DNA of 9,442 nucleotides from Thermoanaerobaculaceae bacterium. Lineage in GTDB: Bacteria; Acidobacteriota; Thermoanaerobaculia; Thermoanaerobaculales; Thermoanaerobaculaceae. The stretch is taken from assembly GCA_022865555.1 (NCBI GenBank), contig JALHTD010000007.1, positions 1-9,442 of the forward strand, read 5' to 3'. Made by a program: the position numbers and the translations under genes. The notes below the pieces were generated by a model. It had not been told where the DNA came from, did not search any database, and worked only from the letters and a program-made list of their open reading frames with translations. Positions 1 to 6,752 of the stretch are shown in pieces. Position 1 is the stretch's first letter. Each line of letters begins with the position of its first letter.

Positions 1-1
1 G

Positions 2-295
2 TACGCTACCCTTTACCCCGAGGTGCGAAACGAGGTGGTACGCGCTCAGGCCGAGATCGGCGAGGCGGGCATGGACCGCCGCGAGGCGGCCGCCATGCAG
101 CAGGCGCTCATGAGCCTCAAACTGGCCGAGAAGCTGGCGGAGGCCGGTCGCCACCAGCAGGCCATCGAGGAGCTGCGTGAGGCGCGCGACGGTGCGGGCG
201 TCGTACACCGCGCCTGGGGCGCACTGCACGCGCGCCTCGGGGAACCCTCCAACCTCCGCCAGTGGAAGCAGTGGGCCGAGATGACCATCGAGTAG
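2..295 (+). CDS. 3' part of a helical (TPR-like) protein, probably the N-terminal part of an interrupted L,D-transpeptidase
   Basis: The frame is open from base 2, so the start lies outside the window; an internal GTG at 23 is only the first possible start inside it. The visible 97 residues are almost all helix. A helix pair around AEKLAEAGRHQQAIEELREA resembles a tetratricopeptide-type hairpin, and the end is Trp-rich (QWKQWAEMTIE). It ends at TAG 293-295. The next reading frame continues in the same frame, and its first codons after the TAG read like the first strand of a YkuD domain. From memory, full-length members of this family have a helical N-terminal region followed by a W..W..ETI.WSR segment leading into YkuD, so I infer that this piece and the next are one gene. 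Alternatively it is a separate small helical protein. No signal peptide can be judged because the N-terminus is missing. Confidence 0.6.
   Translation, partial: YATLYPEVRNEVVRAQAEIGEAGMDRREAAAMQQALMSLKLAEKLAEAGRHQQAIEELREARDGAGVVHRAWGALHARLGEPSNLRQWKQWAEMTIE
293..295 (+). other. In-frame TAG that probably interrupts one gene
   Basis: The TAG separates MTIE from SLRAGDTAILVDKLRRR with no frame change. The stretch after the stop but before the first available GTG (326) already looks like YkuD domain (AILVDK). In remembered relatives a Trp lies at this position (ETI.WSR), so TGG to TAG, a single G-to-A change, would explain it. TAG is a normal terminator elsewhere in the window: ffh, khpA and the next two YkuD genes all end in TAG. 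Genome-wide recoding is therefore unlikely. A true nonsense mutation or a base-call or assembly error is more likely. Confidence 0.55.
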
Positions 296-325
296 AGCCT
301 CCGGGCCGGCGACACCGCGATCCTG

Positions 326-745
326 GTGGACAAGCTGCGGCGACGCGTCACCCTCTACCGCGCCGGCCGCCCGGTCGCCCACTTCCCGGCCGAGCTGGGG
401 GCCAACGGCCTGCGCCGCAAGGAGCACTCGGGAGACAGGGCCACGCCGGAGGGCATGTACCGCGTGGTTCAGGTCAAGGAGCCGCCCGAGACGCGATTCT
501 ACAAGGCGCTGCTGATCAACTACCCTAACGACGAGGACCGCATGCGGTTCGCGCTCGGCCAACGACGGGGCTCGATCTCGGCCAGGGCCGGGATCGGAAG
601 CCTGATCGAGATCCACGGGGACGGGGGCGAGGGGCGCGACTGGACGGACGGGTGCATCGCGTTGACCAACGAGGACATGGATCGCCTGTTCGCGCACGTG
701 CGCGTCGGGACCCCTGTTACGATCGTGGGGACGTATGGCCGCTGA
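326..745 (+). CDS. L,D-transpeptidase YkuD domain (T-D-G-C variant), probably the C-terminal part of an interrupted gene
   Basis: YkuD-family proteins form 3-3 peptide cross-links in peptidoglycan or attach proteins to it, working in the periplasm through a catalytic Cys. From GTG 326 the frame gives 139 residues: the LYRAGRPVAHFPAELG strand region, GDRATPEGMYRV, the conserved His in EIHG (His97), and WTDGCIALTNEDMDRLF with Cys110. The end, VRVGTPVTIVG, is typical of the domain. The usual second His before GC is replaced by Asp108, as in a recognised subgroup with T-x-GC-(I/V)-A. GTG 326 has no ribosome-binding site and falls inside the first beta strand, so it is probably not the natural start. 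The gene more likely begins before the window and is cut by the TAG at 293. It overlaps the next gene by 11 nt. Domain assignment is sure; whether an active protein is made is not. Confidence 0.8.
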   Translation: MDKLRRRVTLYRAGRPVAHFPAELGANGLRRKEHSGDRATPEGMYRVVQVKEPPETRFYKALLINYPNDEDRMRFALGQRRGSISARAGIGSLIEIHGDGGEGRDWTDGCIALTNEDMDRLFAHVRVGTPVTIVGTYGR

Positions 746-1433
746 CCCCGAGGTCCTCACACCGCTGGAACAGCCGCCGCCGCGGTCGCGCTGGCCGCTT
801 GCGCTGGCGCTCTCCCTCGCCGCGATGCTCCTCGTGGGTTTCGGGTCGGCGGCGGTTCTCGCCCGGCTCGGGCGGCCGTTCGTGGCCACCCCCTTCGACG
901 CGACGGCTTCGGCCGGCGCCACCGGGGCCGACCCCGCCAACCTCCGCAAGCACGCGGTGCAGGCCGAGAAAGAGCTCGAAAAGGTCTACCCCAAGGGCGT
1001 CTACATCGTCGTGGACGCCTACCGGAACCGCCTGCACCTGGTGAAGAACGGCCAGATCATCCGTTCGGCCGTGTGCTCGACCGGGACCGGGATCCTGCTC
1101 AAGGATCCCCGCAACGGGAAGCAGTGGGTCTTTGACACCCCCCTCGGCGAGCGCGTGGTGGAGAGAAAGGTGAAGCACCCCGTGTGGGCCAAGCCGGACT
1201 GGGCCTTCGTCGAGGAGGGCCTGCTGCCGCCCACGGACCCCAACGAGCGCTTCGACGATGTCTCACTGGGCGACTACGCCCTCTACATTGGGGACGGCTA
1301 CATCATCCACGGCACGCTGTTCAAGAGCCTCCTCGGGCGCCGCGTCACCCACGGTTGCATTAGACTCGGCGATGAGGACCTGGAGTTCCTGTACCGCCAT
1401 GCACCGATCGGCACTCGCGTGTATCTCTATTAG
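735..1433 (+). CDS. Membrane-anchored L,D-transpeptidase (YkuD/ErfK-type)
   Basis: A 232-residue protein with a short cytoplasmic Pro-rich tail (1-19), one membrane segment (about 20-43, WPLALALSLAAMLLVGF) and a periplasmic YkuD domain from about residue 87 (GVYIVVDAYRNRLHLV) to the end. The catalytic signature is complete: His192 in IIHGT, then 14 residues later THGCIRL with His206 and nucleophile Cys208. The end, APIGTRVYLY, is the normal last strand. It should catalyse 3-3 cross-linking of peptidoglycan stem peptides or attachment of a protein to them. ATG 735 is preferred because it is preceded by GGGGA and gives a clean N-in signal anchor. It overlaps the preceding YkuD frame by 11 nt and the next gene by 35 nt, so the three are probably co-transcribed. 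Between the domain start and the HG motif is a long segment (about residues 115-180) with TPLGERVVERKVKHPVW, common in this family. Confidence in family and active-site assignment is high; the physiological substrate is unknown. Confidence 0.92.
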   Translation: MAADPEVLTPLEQPPPRSRWPLALALSLAAMLLVGFGSAAVLARLGRPFVATPFDATASAGATGADPANLRKHAVQAEKELEKVYPKGVYIVVDAYRNRLHLVKNGQIIRSAVCSTGTGILLKDPRNGKQWVFDTPLGERVVERKVKHPVWAKPDWAFVEEGLLPPTDPNERFDDVSLGDYALYIGDGYIIHGTLFKSLLGRRVTHGCIRLGDEDLEFLYRHAPIGTRVYLY

Positions 1434-2079
1434 CCTGGCGGCTCTGGGCGCCCGGGCGGGGGATGTGCCACCCGACCCCGCCCGCGTGGCCGCACTGGAA
1501 CTGGAGGCCGGGCTGGCCAAGCGACCGTTCGTCTACCTGGTCCTCGACCCGCAGCGCCGGGTGCTCGAGATCAAGGCGCGGGGAGCGGTCCTCGACACCG
1601 TGCAGCTCACCGGCATCGAGATCATCAGTCAACAGCCACTGCTGACCCGCGACCTCCCGGGTCGCCCCCCGATCCCGGCGGTGTGGACCGTCAAGAACGG
1701 CCCCGGCGACACCGACCGGGAGATCGTTGCCCCAAAGGAGCTGCGCCCGGCTCCGAAGGAAGACGAGGCGGAGGCGGAGCCGACGCCCGCCGAGACCCCG
1801 ACGGGACCGTCGCCGACCCCCACGCCGATCTCCGTGCCGCCTTCGTCGTACCGGAGCCGGCTCGCAAACGGCTGGGATCTCTGGATCACCGACCGCCTGC
1901 CACCCCAGAGCGCCGTCGGGACCTTTCTGGCGGCCGTGCGCGACGGCTGGCGCCGACTGCGAGGACTCGGCGAGGATCACCCTCCCGCGGTCACGCTGGC
2001 CATGGCCGACGACGATGCGCGCCGGATCCACCACCTGATGCGCACCGGGACCGCGATCCTGGTCGCGGGCGAGCTGTAG
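1399..2079 (+). CDS. Secreted YkuD-like protein lacking the catalytic Cys/His (predicted non-catalytic)
   Basis: A 226-residue protein from ATG 1399. I chose this start because it opens with a plausible signal peptide (MHRSALACISISLAALGARA, cleavage predicted after Ala20 at ARA-G). Upstream codons of the same frame run through the coding region of the previous gene and are not protein-like. Residues 43-72 (RPFVYLVLDPQRRVLEI...) resemble the first strands of a YkuD domain. The last 30 residues (TLAMADDDARRIHHLMRTGTAILV) match the strand and helix that normally follow HGC in that fold. Residues 113-150 are a Pro/Glu/Thr-rich insert. The mature protein contains no cysteine and no HG motif, so it cannot be a normal L,D-transpeptidase. 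It may be a partner or regulator of the enzyme encoded just before it, with which it overlaps by 35 nt. A weak GGAG lies about 13 nt before the start, so translation may be coupled. The fold relationship is my inference from short similarities. Confidence 0.75.
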   Translation: MHRSALACISISLAALGARAGDVPPDPARVAALELEAGLAKRPFVYLVLDPQRRVLEIKARGAVLDTVQLTGIEIISQQPLLTRDLPGRPPIPAVWTVKNGPGDTDREIVAPKELRPAPKEDEAEAEPTPAETPTGPSPTPTPISVPPSSYRSRLANGWDLWITDRLPPQSAVGTFLAAVRDGWRRLRGLGEDHPPAVTLAMADDDARRIHHLMRTGTAILVAGEL

Positions 2080-2090
2080 GGCAAGAACTG

Positions 2091-2173
2091 GGAAAAAGGG
2101 GGAAACGCAAACGGAAAAGGGAAGGCTGAAACCGACTTGTCCTGCGTCTTCCTTTTTCCCTTTCCCTTTTTCC
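2091..2173. terminator. Two-tier purine/pyrimidine hairpin between convergent genes, probable bidirectional terminator
   Basis: An outer stem pairs GGAAAAAGGGGGAAA (2091-2105) with TTTCCCTTTTTCC (2161-2173), with a two-base bulge. An inner stem pairs GGAAAAGGGAAG (2113-2124) with CTTCCTTTTTCC (2148-2159), twelve base pairs including one G-U. The arms are U-rich on the plus-strand transcript and supply runs of U on the minus-strand transcript too. The element fills the gap between two genes that end facing each other (stops at 2079 and 2175). The stem is sure from the sequence; the terminator role is inferred from position. Confidence 0.65.
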
Positions 2174-2174
2174 G

Positions 2175-4913
2175 TCAATTGGAGCGGAGCTTGGAGACCC
2201 GGTCCATGATGTCGCGGAAGGCCGGGTTGATGGCCAGGACCTCGCTGAAGCTCGCGAGGGCGGCCTCGGTGTTCCCCGCCGCCTCCTGGGCCCGTCCGAG
2301 CTCGTAGCGCAGGCCGAGCTCCATCTCGAGCGGGAGCCCGGGCGCGCCCAGGGCGCGGGCGTACCATTCCGCGCCCTGCTCGGCGAGTCCTTTCTCGATA
2401 AAGCAGGCGCCGATCGTGCTGGCGCTCTCGACGAGGTAGTCGGGCGACTTGACGGAGAGCTGGAACTCGCCGATGGCCTCGTCCAGGAGCCCCATCTCGC
2501 GGTACGCGAGACCCAGGTTGAAGTGGGTGTCGAAGTCTTCCTCCTGCACCTGCTCCGCCACTCCGCGCTGGAACTCCTTGAAGAGCTGCTCGATCGAGAC
2601 GTCGCTCGACTTCCCGGCCCCGGTGGCCTCGGCCGCCATCTCCTCCTCGGCGAGCTCCTTCTCGAGCTCCAAGGCCAGGTCGAAGAACTGCTCCTCCTCT
2701 TTGAAGAGCTCGACGGCCGACGCCGCAGCCGCGGGCTCGCGACGCTCCTCGTCCCAGCCTCGCGACTTGAGAAGGGCCTGGCGTGCCATCACGTCCGGGT
2801 GGTCGGGAAAAGCCTCGCGGACCCTCTCCAGTAGTCTGGCGGCGTCGTCCAGGAGCCCTTGCTGGATGAGGAAATCCAGCTCCCGCAGCTGGTCCTCGCC
2901 GGGACCTGCCAGCACACCGGATACCTCGACCAGCTCCATCGCCTCGTCCACCACCTCTGCGCGCTCCGGCTCGCGCCCCTCTGCCGCCGCGGGGGGTGGG
3001 GGCTCCGCCGCCGATTCTGCGGCCGGCACGCCAGGCTCCTTCAGCCCGAGCATCGCCTCCAGGTTTTCCAGACGGACCGCCCCAGCCGGCGTCCTTCGCA
3101 CATCACCGGTGCGAGCCGCAGGCGGCTCGGGCGTCGCACCGAAGCCATCGAACGAGGGCAGCGGTGCGCCGGCGTGCGGGGGTGAGACCTGGCCGGCCAG
3201 CTCGTTCATGCTGATCCCGGGCACCGGCAAGGAGAGGTCGAGGTGCGACGGCTGCTTCGACGGCACCGCCGGTGCCTGAGCCTCTGCGAACGCGGCCAGG
3301 GCGTCCCGTGCCCCCTGGGCTTCCCTGGCGCTGAGCGGCGGTGGGGCCTTCGGGGCAGGCGGGGGGGGAGCCGTCGGGCTGGCCACGGCCCGCCCGAGTT
3401 CCACTTCGCCCATGACGGCACCGCCACCGAGGGAGCCCAGCAGCTCGCGGGCATCTTCGTGCGCCGGGTCAAGCGCGAGCAGGCGCTCGAGGTGCGCGAT
3501 CGCCTTGTCGGAGAGGCCGTACTTCGCGAACACCTGAGCTTCGGTGAACAGCTCCTCGACGTTGCCGGGGATGAGAGGTTGCTCGACCGATACCGGACCG
3601 CCGGGCGGCTGTGCTACCGCGGGCCCGGTCTCCTGCGGGGTCAGGTCGATGTCGACGTACTCCTGCTCGGGCTCGGGCGCCGCGGGTGCCGTCGTGGCCG
3701 CTGGTGCCGGCGGTGGCGGCTCGGGTGCGAGGGGCTCGGGCGCCGCTACCCCGAGCTCCTTCAGGCGCTGGGCGAAAAGGGGGTTGGAGGGAACCTCCTG
3801 CACGAGCCGCAGGTAGAACTTGGCCGCCTCTTCCTTTCGTGCATCCCGGTAGTAGACATCCGCGAGCGCGGTTTCGATGTTGACGACCATGTCGGGGTCG
3901 TTCTGCTGGTCGAAAACCTTCAGCGCGCGCTCCAGCACCTCGGCGTCGCGGGGGTTGCTCTTCAAGAGCCGCTCCACCAGGGTGGCTGCCCGGCCGAGGT
4001 CGTTGGCCACCAACAACCGGTCGATTGTGGGGAGCAGGACCTCCTTGGCCTCCACGGCCTCGCCGGTGTGTGCCATCACCTCGGTGTAGAGTTGCGCGAC
4101 GTCGGCACGCCCGCCGCTCTGCGGGAGCACCTCCTCCAGAAGCCTGCGCGCAGCTTCGACGTCGCCGCTCTCGAAGAAGGCGCGTGACGCAGAGAACCTC
4201 AGCTCGAGGCCGCCCTTGGTCGTCGCGAGCGCCTTCCTTGCCAGCTCGCTCGCCTGCGCCTGCCGTCCAGCGGCGACCAGCGCGTCCACGCACGGGGCGA
4301 CGAAGTCGCCCTGCTCCGGGTTGAGGTCGAGAGCACGGTGGTAGAGCTTCACCGCCTCTTCCAGCATGTTGCGGCCCAGCAGCGTTCGGCCCAGGGCGTC
4401 GATCTCCTCGGCCACCGCCACCGCGTCGCCCTGCTGCACCGAGAGGTCCACGAGCTTGGCTCGCGCCTGGAAATTGCTCGGCTCCAGCTCGACCAGCCGG
4501 CGGTAGACCCGCCTCGCCTCGTCTGGCTGCTTGGAGCGCAGGAACCAGTCCGCGAGGGTGAGCAGCTGCTGCCGCCCCTCCACCACGAGCCCCTGCTTGA
4601 AGTAGAGGTTGGCGAGCCGCTCGTAGGTCTCAGTCCGCCGCGGGTCGAGGCGGTTGACCTTCTTGTAAATCGCGATCGCCTTGAGGAAGAAGCCGTCCTC
4701 GCCGAAGTGATCGGCGATGCGCTGGTAGACCTCGATCGCCTCGGGGATGCGCGACACACGCACCAGAAGGTCGCCCAGGCGGTTGAGAGCGTTGGTGTCG
4801 TGGGGCGCCAGGTCTACGACCCGCCTGTACTGCTTGATGGCGGCATCCAGCTTGCCCCGGGCGGCGAGCTGTTCCGCCTCCTGCATGATCACTTCGCGCT
4901 TCGCCGTCGACAT
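2175..4913 (-). CDS. Large multi-TPR scaffold protein of unknown function
   Basis: A 912-residue protein from ATG 4913 (MSTAKREVIMQEAEQL). A longer in-frame start upstream would lie inside rnhB and is rejected. Residues 8-390 form a continuous superhelix of tetratricopeptide repeats (for example DLAPHDTNALNRLGDLL and EAIEVYQRIADHFGEDGF). A Pro/Ala linker follows (391-445), then one TPR pair (450-490) and a long disordered Pro-rich linker (500-660) with short conserved-looking patches. Another TPR pair (672-716) is followed by an acidic helix (FFDLALELEKELAEEE, 743-758) and a C-terminal TPR block (793-908, THFNLGLAYREMGLLDEAI). There is no signal peptide or membrane segment, so it is probably a cytoplasmic scaffold. 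It starts 23 nt after the rnhB stop and is likely co-transcribed. Similar TPR proteins, from memory, occur in deltaproteobacteria and acidobacteria; no specific function is known to me. The ribosome-binding site is weak (GGGGA about 15 nt upstream). Confidence 0.88.
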   Translation of the reverse strand: MSTAKREVIMQEAEQLAARGKLDAAIKQYRRVVDLAPHDTNALNRLGDLLVRVSRIPEAIEVYQRIADHFGEDGFFLKAIAIYKKVNRLDPRRTETYERLANLYFKQGLVVEGRQQLLTLADWFLRSKQPDEARRVYRRLVELEPSNFQARAKLVDLSVQQGDAVAVAEEIDALGRTLLGRNMLEEAVKLYHRALDLNPEQGDFVAPCVDALVAAGRQAQASELARKALATTKGGLELRFSASRAFFESGDVEAARRLLEEVLPQSGGRADVAQLYTEVMAHTGEAVEAKEVLLPTIDRLLVANDLGRAATLVERLLKSNPRDAEVLERALKVFDQQNDPDMVVNIETALADVYYRDARKEEAAKFYLRLVQEVPSNPLFAQRLKELGVAAPEPLAPEPPPPAPAATTAPAAPEPEQEYVDIDLTPQETGPAVAQPPGGPVSVEQPLIPGNVEELFTEAQVFAKYGLSDKAIAHLERLLALDPAHEDARELLGSLGGGAVMGEVELGRAVASPTAPPPPAPKAPPPLSAREAQGARDALAAFAEAQAPAVPSKQPSHLDLSLPVPGISMNELAGQVSPPHAGAPLPSFDGFGATPEPPAARTGDVRRTPAGAVRLENLEAMLGLKEPGVPAAESAAEPPPPAAAEGREPERAEVVDEAMELVEVSGVLAGPGEDQLRELDFLIQQGLLDDAARLLERVREAFPDHPDVMARQALLKSRGWDEERREPAAAASAVELFKEEEQFFDLALELEKELAEEEMAAEATGAGKSSDVSIEQLFKEFQRGVAEQVQEEDFDTHFNLGLAYREMGLLDEAIGEFQLSVKSPDYLVESASTIGACFIEKGLAEQGAEWYARALGAPGLPLEMELGLRYELGRAQEAAGNTEAALASFSEVLAINPAFRDIMDRVSKLRSN

Positions 4914-4936
4914 GAGAAGGTAGTATTTCCCCGCGT

Positions 4937-5548
4937 TTATGCTAGCACACGAACCGGCTTGAAGCTGCGCCGGTGCTGCTCCGAAGGGCCCAGGCGCCGC
5001 AGTGCCTCGAGGTGCGCCGGCGATGGGTACCCCTTGTTGGATTCCCACCCGTACCCGGGGGCGTCCGCGGCCAGCCGCACCATCGTCTCGTCGCGCGTGA
5101 CCTTGGCGAGGATCGAGGCCGCGGCAACGCACCGGTAGCGTGCGTCGGCGTGCACCTCGGCCCGGTGCGCTATGGGGAGACCGGGCAGCGCCACCGCGTC
5201 GGTGACCACGAGGCCCGGCACCAGGCGCAGGGCGAGGACCGCATCGACCATTGCCGCGCGGGTGGCTTCAAGGATGTTGAGACGATCGATGTCGGATGGG
5301 CCTCGGTGAGCAACCGCCCAGCACAAGGCTTTCTCAAGGATTTCCGCGGCGAGTCGCTGCCTCTTCCGAGGGGAGAGGCGCTTGGAGTCGTCGAGACCCG
5401 CCACCGGCCTTCGCGGGTCGAGGATGACCGCTGCAACCGTGACGGGGCCTGCGAGGGCTCCTCGGCCAACCTCGTCCACCCCCGCAATCAGCCCGTACCT
5501 GGACTCGAGTTTCCGGTCACGCGCACCGTCGGGCGGCGCGGCCTTCAC
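4937..5548 (-). CDS. rnhB: Ribonuclease HII
   Basis: RNase HII cuts RNA in RNA/DNA hybrids and removes single ribonucleotides misincorporated in DNA. The 203-residue protein has [14 protein letters not shown] (Asp25, Glu26), DDSKRLS (53-59), Asp117 in VVTDAVALP, Asp135 in HADARYR, and the family signature [10 protein letters not shown] (144-153). The spacings between the four acidic residues are the same as between the E. coli catalytic residues D16/E17, D108 and D126, so the active site is intact. It starts with GTG at 5548, overlapping the TGA of rplS in the sequence GTGA, which suggests translational coupling; GGAGGAG lies about 11 nt upstream. The common order rplS-rnhB is preserved, but no rbgA (ylqF) lies between them and no yraN follows. 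Confidence 0.97.
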   Translation of the reverse strand: MKAAPPDGARDRKLESRYGLIAGVDEVGRGALAGPVTVAAVILDPRRPVAGLDDSKRLSPRKRQRLAAEILEKALCWAVAHRGPSDIDRLNILEATRAAMVDAVLALRLVPGLVVTDAVALPGLPIAHRAEVHADARYRCVAAASILAKVTRDETMVRLAADAPGYGWESNKGYPSPAHLEALRRLGPSEQHRRSFKPVRVLA

Positions 5549-5892
5549 TGCCGGTTGTACTCCTCCTCGAGGCGTGCGGCCTTCCCCTTGAGGTTCCGCA
5601 GGTAGTAGAGCTTGGCGCGGCGGACCCGGCCGTGGCGCACCACCTCGATGCGGTCGATGTTCGGCGAGTGCACCGGGAACACCCTTTCGACCCCGATGCT
5701 GTAGGAGACCTTGCGCACCGTGAAGCTCTCGCGCACACCGCCGCCCCGGCGCCCGATCACCACACCCTCGAACACCTGGATGCGCTCCTTCTCGCCTTCA
5801 CGCACCTTGACGTGCACTCGTACCGTGTCGCCCGGGCCGAAGTCCGGCATGTCGGCCCGCATCTGCTCTTTTTCGAGCTCGCGCAAATCCAT
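5545..5892 (-). CDS. rplS: 50S ribosomal protein L19
   Basis: L19 sits at the interface of the 30S and 50S subunits. The 115-residue product has the normal length and hallmarks: [48 protein letters not shown], and the end [17 protein letters not shown]. The ATG at 5892 is chosen because it gives the standard N-terminus ([12 protein letters not shown]) and has a strong GGGAGG six bases upstream (5899-5904). A longer in-frame extension reading antiparallel through trmD is an artefact. Unlike rimM and trmD it is not overlapped with the upstream gene: a 65-nt leader with a TATAAT box and a hairpin precedes it, so it may have its own promoter. It ends overlapping the rnhB start. Confidence 0.97.
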   Translation of the reverse strand: MDLRELEKEQMRADMPDFGPGDTVRVHVKVREGEKERIQVFEGVVIGRRGGGVRESFTVRKVSYSIGVERVFPVHSPNIDRIEVVRHGRVRRAKLYYLRNLKGKAARLEEEYNRQ

Positions 5893-5918
5893 CGTGAACC
5901 TCCCGCCCTGATCACGCT

Positions 5919-5932
5919 CCACGAGGACGTGG
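5919..5932 (-). promoter_or_regulatory. Hairpin in the rplS leader
   Basis: On the minus strand CCACG-TCCT-CGTGG forms a perfect five-base-pair stem with a four-base loop, extendable past one mismatch by two GC pairs. It lies between the TATAAT box and the rplS Shine-Dalgarno. Ribosomal protein L19 leaders are regulatory in some bacteria. Here the role is unproven and the hairpin is short. Confidence 0.35.
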
Positions 5933-5944
5933 CGCGGAACGGGG

Positions 5945-5950
5945 ATTATA
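5945..5950 (-). promoter_or_regulatory. Candidate -10 box for an internal rplS promoter
   Basis: A perfect TATAAT on the minus strand, 52 bases upstream of the rplS start and just past the trmD stop. In such GC-rich DNA a perfect box in an intergenic gap is unlikely to be chance. A -35 element is poor: at 17-nt spacing the hexamer is TTCCCG. It would give a leader of about 45 nt containing the 5919-5932 hairpin. Confidence 0.45.
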
Positions 5951-5957
5951 CACGTCC

Positions 5958-6752
5958 TCACCCGCGGCGGGAAGGGTGCCCGCCGGTCCCCTCCGGCGGG
6001 GCTGGGAGGGCGATCCCCTCCTCGGCGGCCACCGCCGCGATCACCGCCCTCGTTTCGGCCGGGAGAGTGGCCCAGGCGACGCGGATCAGGTCCGGACGGC
6101 GGCGCAGGGTGAGGCGCACCGCCGCCTCCAGGCGCCACCGCCGCACGCCCTCGTGGTCGCCCGAGACCAGCACCTCGGGCACCGCCAGGCCCTCGAACTC
6201 GCGCGGCCTGGTGAAGACCGGGTGGTCCAGGAGTGACGAGGTGAAGGAGTCCGCGGCCACCGAGCCGGGGTCGCCGACGACCCCGGGCAGGTGGCGGGCG
6301 GCGGCGTCGAGCATCGCCAGCGCCGCCAGCTCCCCGCCCGAGAGCACGAAGTCGCCGAGCGAGATCTCGTCGGCGCGCAGGGTCTCGTGGACGCGCTCGT
6401 CGAACCCCTCGTAGCGCCCGCACACGAAGAGCAGGCGGTCGTAGCCCGCCAGCTCGCGGGCGACCGCGTCGTCGAAACGCCGCCCGCGTGCGTCGGGGAG
6501 CACGACGTGGGGCGTGCCGGCAAGCGCCGCGACCTCGCGTACCGCAGGGATCACGGCAGGGGCCATGAGCACCATCCCCGGCCCGCCGCCGAACGGCCCG
6601 TCGTCCACCTGCCCGTAGCGGTTGATCGCCCACTTACGGAGGTCGTGGACCCGCACGTCCAGAAGGCCCGCCGCGGCGGCGCGCCCGAGCACGCCGACGG
6701 TCAGGTACGGCTCGACCGCCGAGGGGAAGAGCGTCAGGATGTCACAGCGCAT
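5958..6752 (-). CDS. trmD: tRNA (guanine-37-N1)-methyltransferase
   Basis: TrmD transfers a methyl group from S-adenosylmethionine to N1 of G37 next to the anticodon, preventing +1 frameshifts. The 264-residue protein has the trefoil-knot (SPOUT) signatures in order: DILTLFP (4-10), [16 protein letters not shown] (46-61), the SAM-binding [10 protein letters not shown] (112-121), [13 protein letters not shown] (133-145) and [11 protein letters not shown] (173-183), with Asp176 in the position of the catalytic Asp of the family. ATG 6752 lies inside the last codons of rimM (11-nt overlap) with no clear Shine-Dalgarno, so translation probably depends on reinitiation after rimM. The C-terminal tail is Pro/Gly-rich and its DNA contains an 8-bp GC-only hairpin. 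Confidence 0.97.
   Translation of the reverse strand: MRCDILTLFPSAVEPYLTVGVLGRAAAAGLLDVRVHDLRKWAINRYGQVDDGPFGGGPGMVLMAPAVIPAVREVAALAGTPHVVLPDARGRRFDDAVARELAGYDRLLFVCGRYEGFDERVHETLRADEISLGDFVLSGGELAALAMLDAAARHLPGVVGDPGSVAADSFTSSLLDHPVFTRPREFEGLAVPEVLVSGDHEGVRRWRLEAAVRLTLRRRPDLIRVAWATLPAETRAVIAAVAAEEGIALPAPPEGTGGHPSRRG
5979..6000 (-). repeat. GC-only inverted repeat at the 3' end of trmD
   Basis: CCCGCCGG (5979-5986) and CCGGCGGG (5993-6000) form a perfect 8-bp stem around a six-base loop, inside the last codons of trmD and about 30 nt before the rplS TATAAT box. There is no U tract after it, so it is not a classical terminator. It could slow RNA polymerase or protect the 3' end of the upstream message. 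Confidence 0.4.

Noticed and set aside
293..295. Amber codon reassigned to an amino acid throughout the genome
   Set aside because: TAG ends ffh, khpA (directly against the rimM ATG) and two YkuD genes at the expected protein lengths, so it is an ordinary stop here.
1258..1398. Earlier start for the third YkuD-like gene
   Set aside because: Those codons are an out-of-frame reading of the active transpeptidase domain; the signal peptide begins at 1399.
3243..4187. Plus-strand open frame of 314 codons opposite the TPR gene
   Set aside because: Shadow of the TPR gene; low-complexity Gly/Arg/Leu sequence with no recognisable motif or ribosome-binding site.
4914..5132. N-terminal extension of the TPR protein to an ATG at 5132
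   Set aside because: The added 73 residues read out of frame through rnhB catalytic coding sequence and look random. The ATG at 4913 starts the conserved helical part.
5893..6633. Long extension of the L19 frame through trmD
   Set aside because: Arg/Gly/Ala-rich shadow of trmD; L19 has its standard start and SD at 5892.
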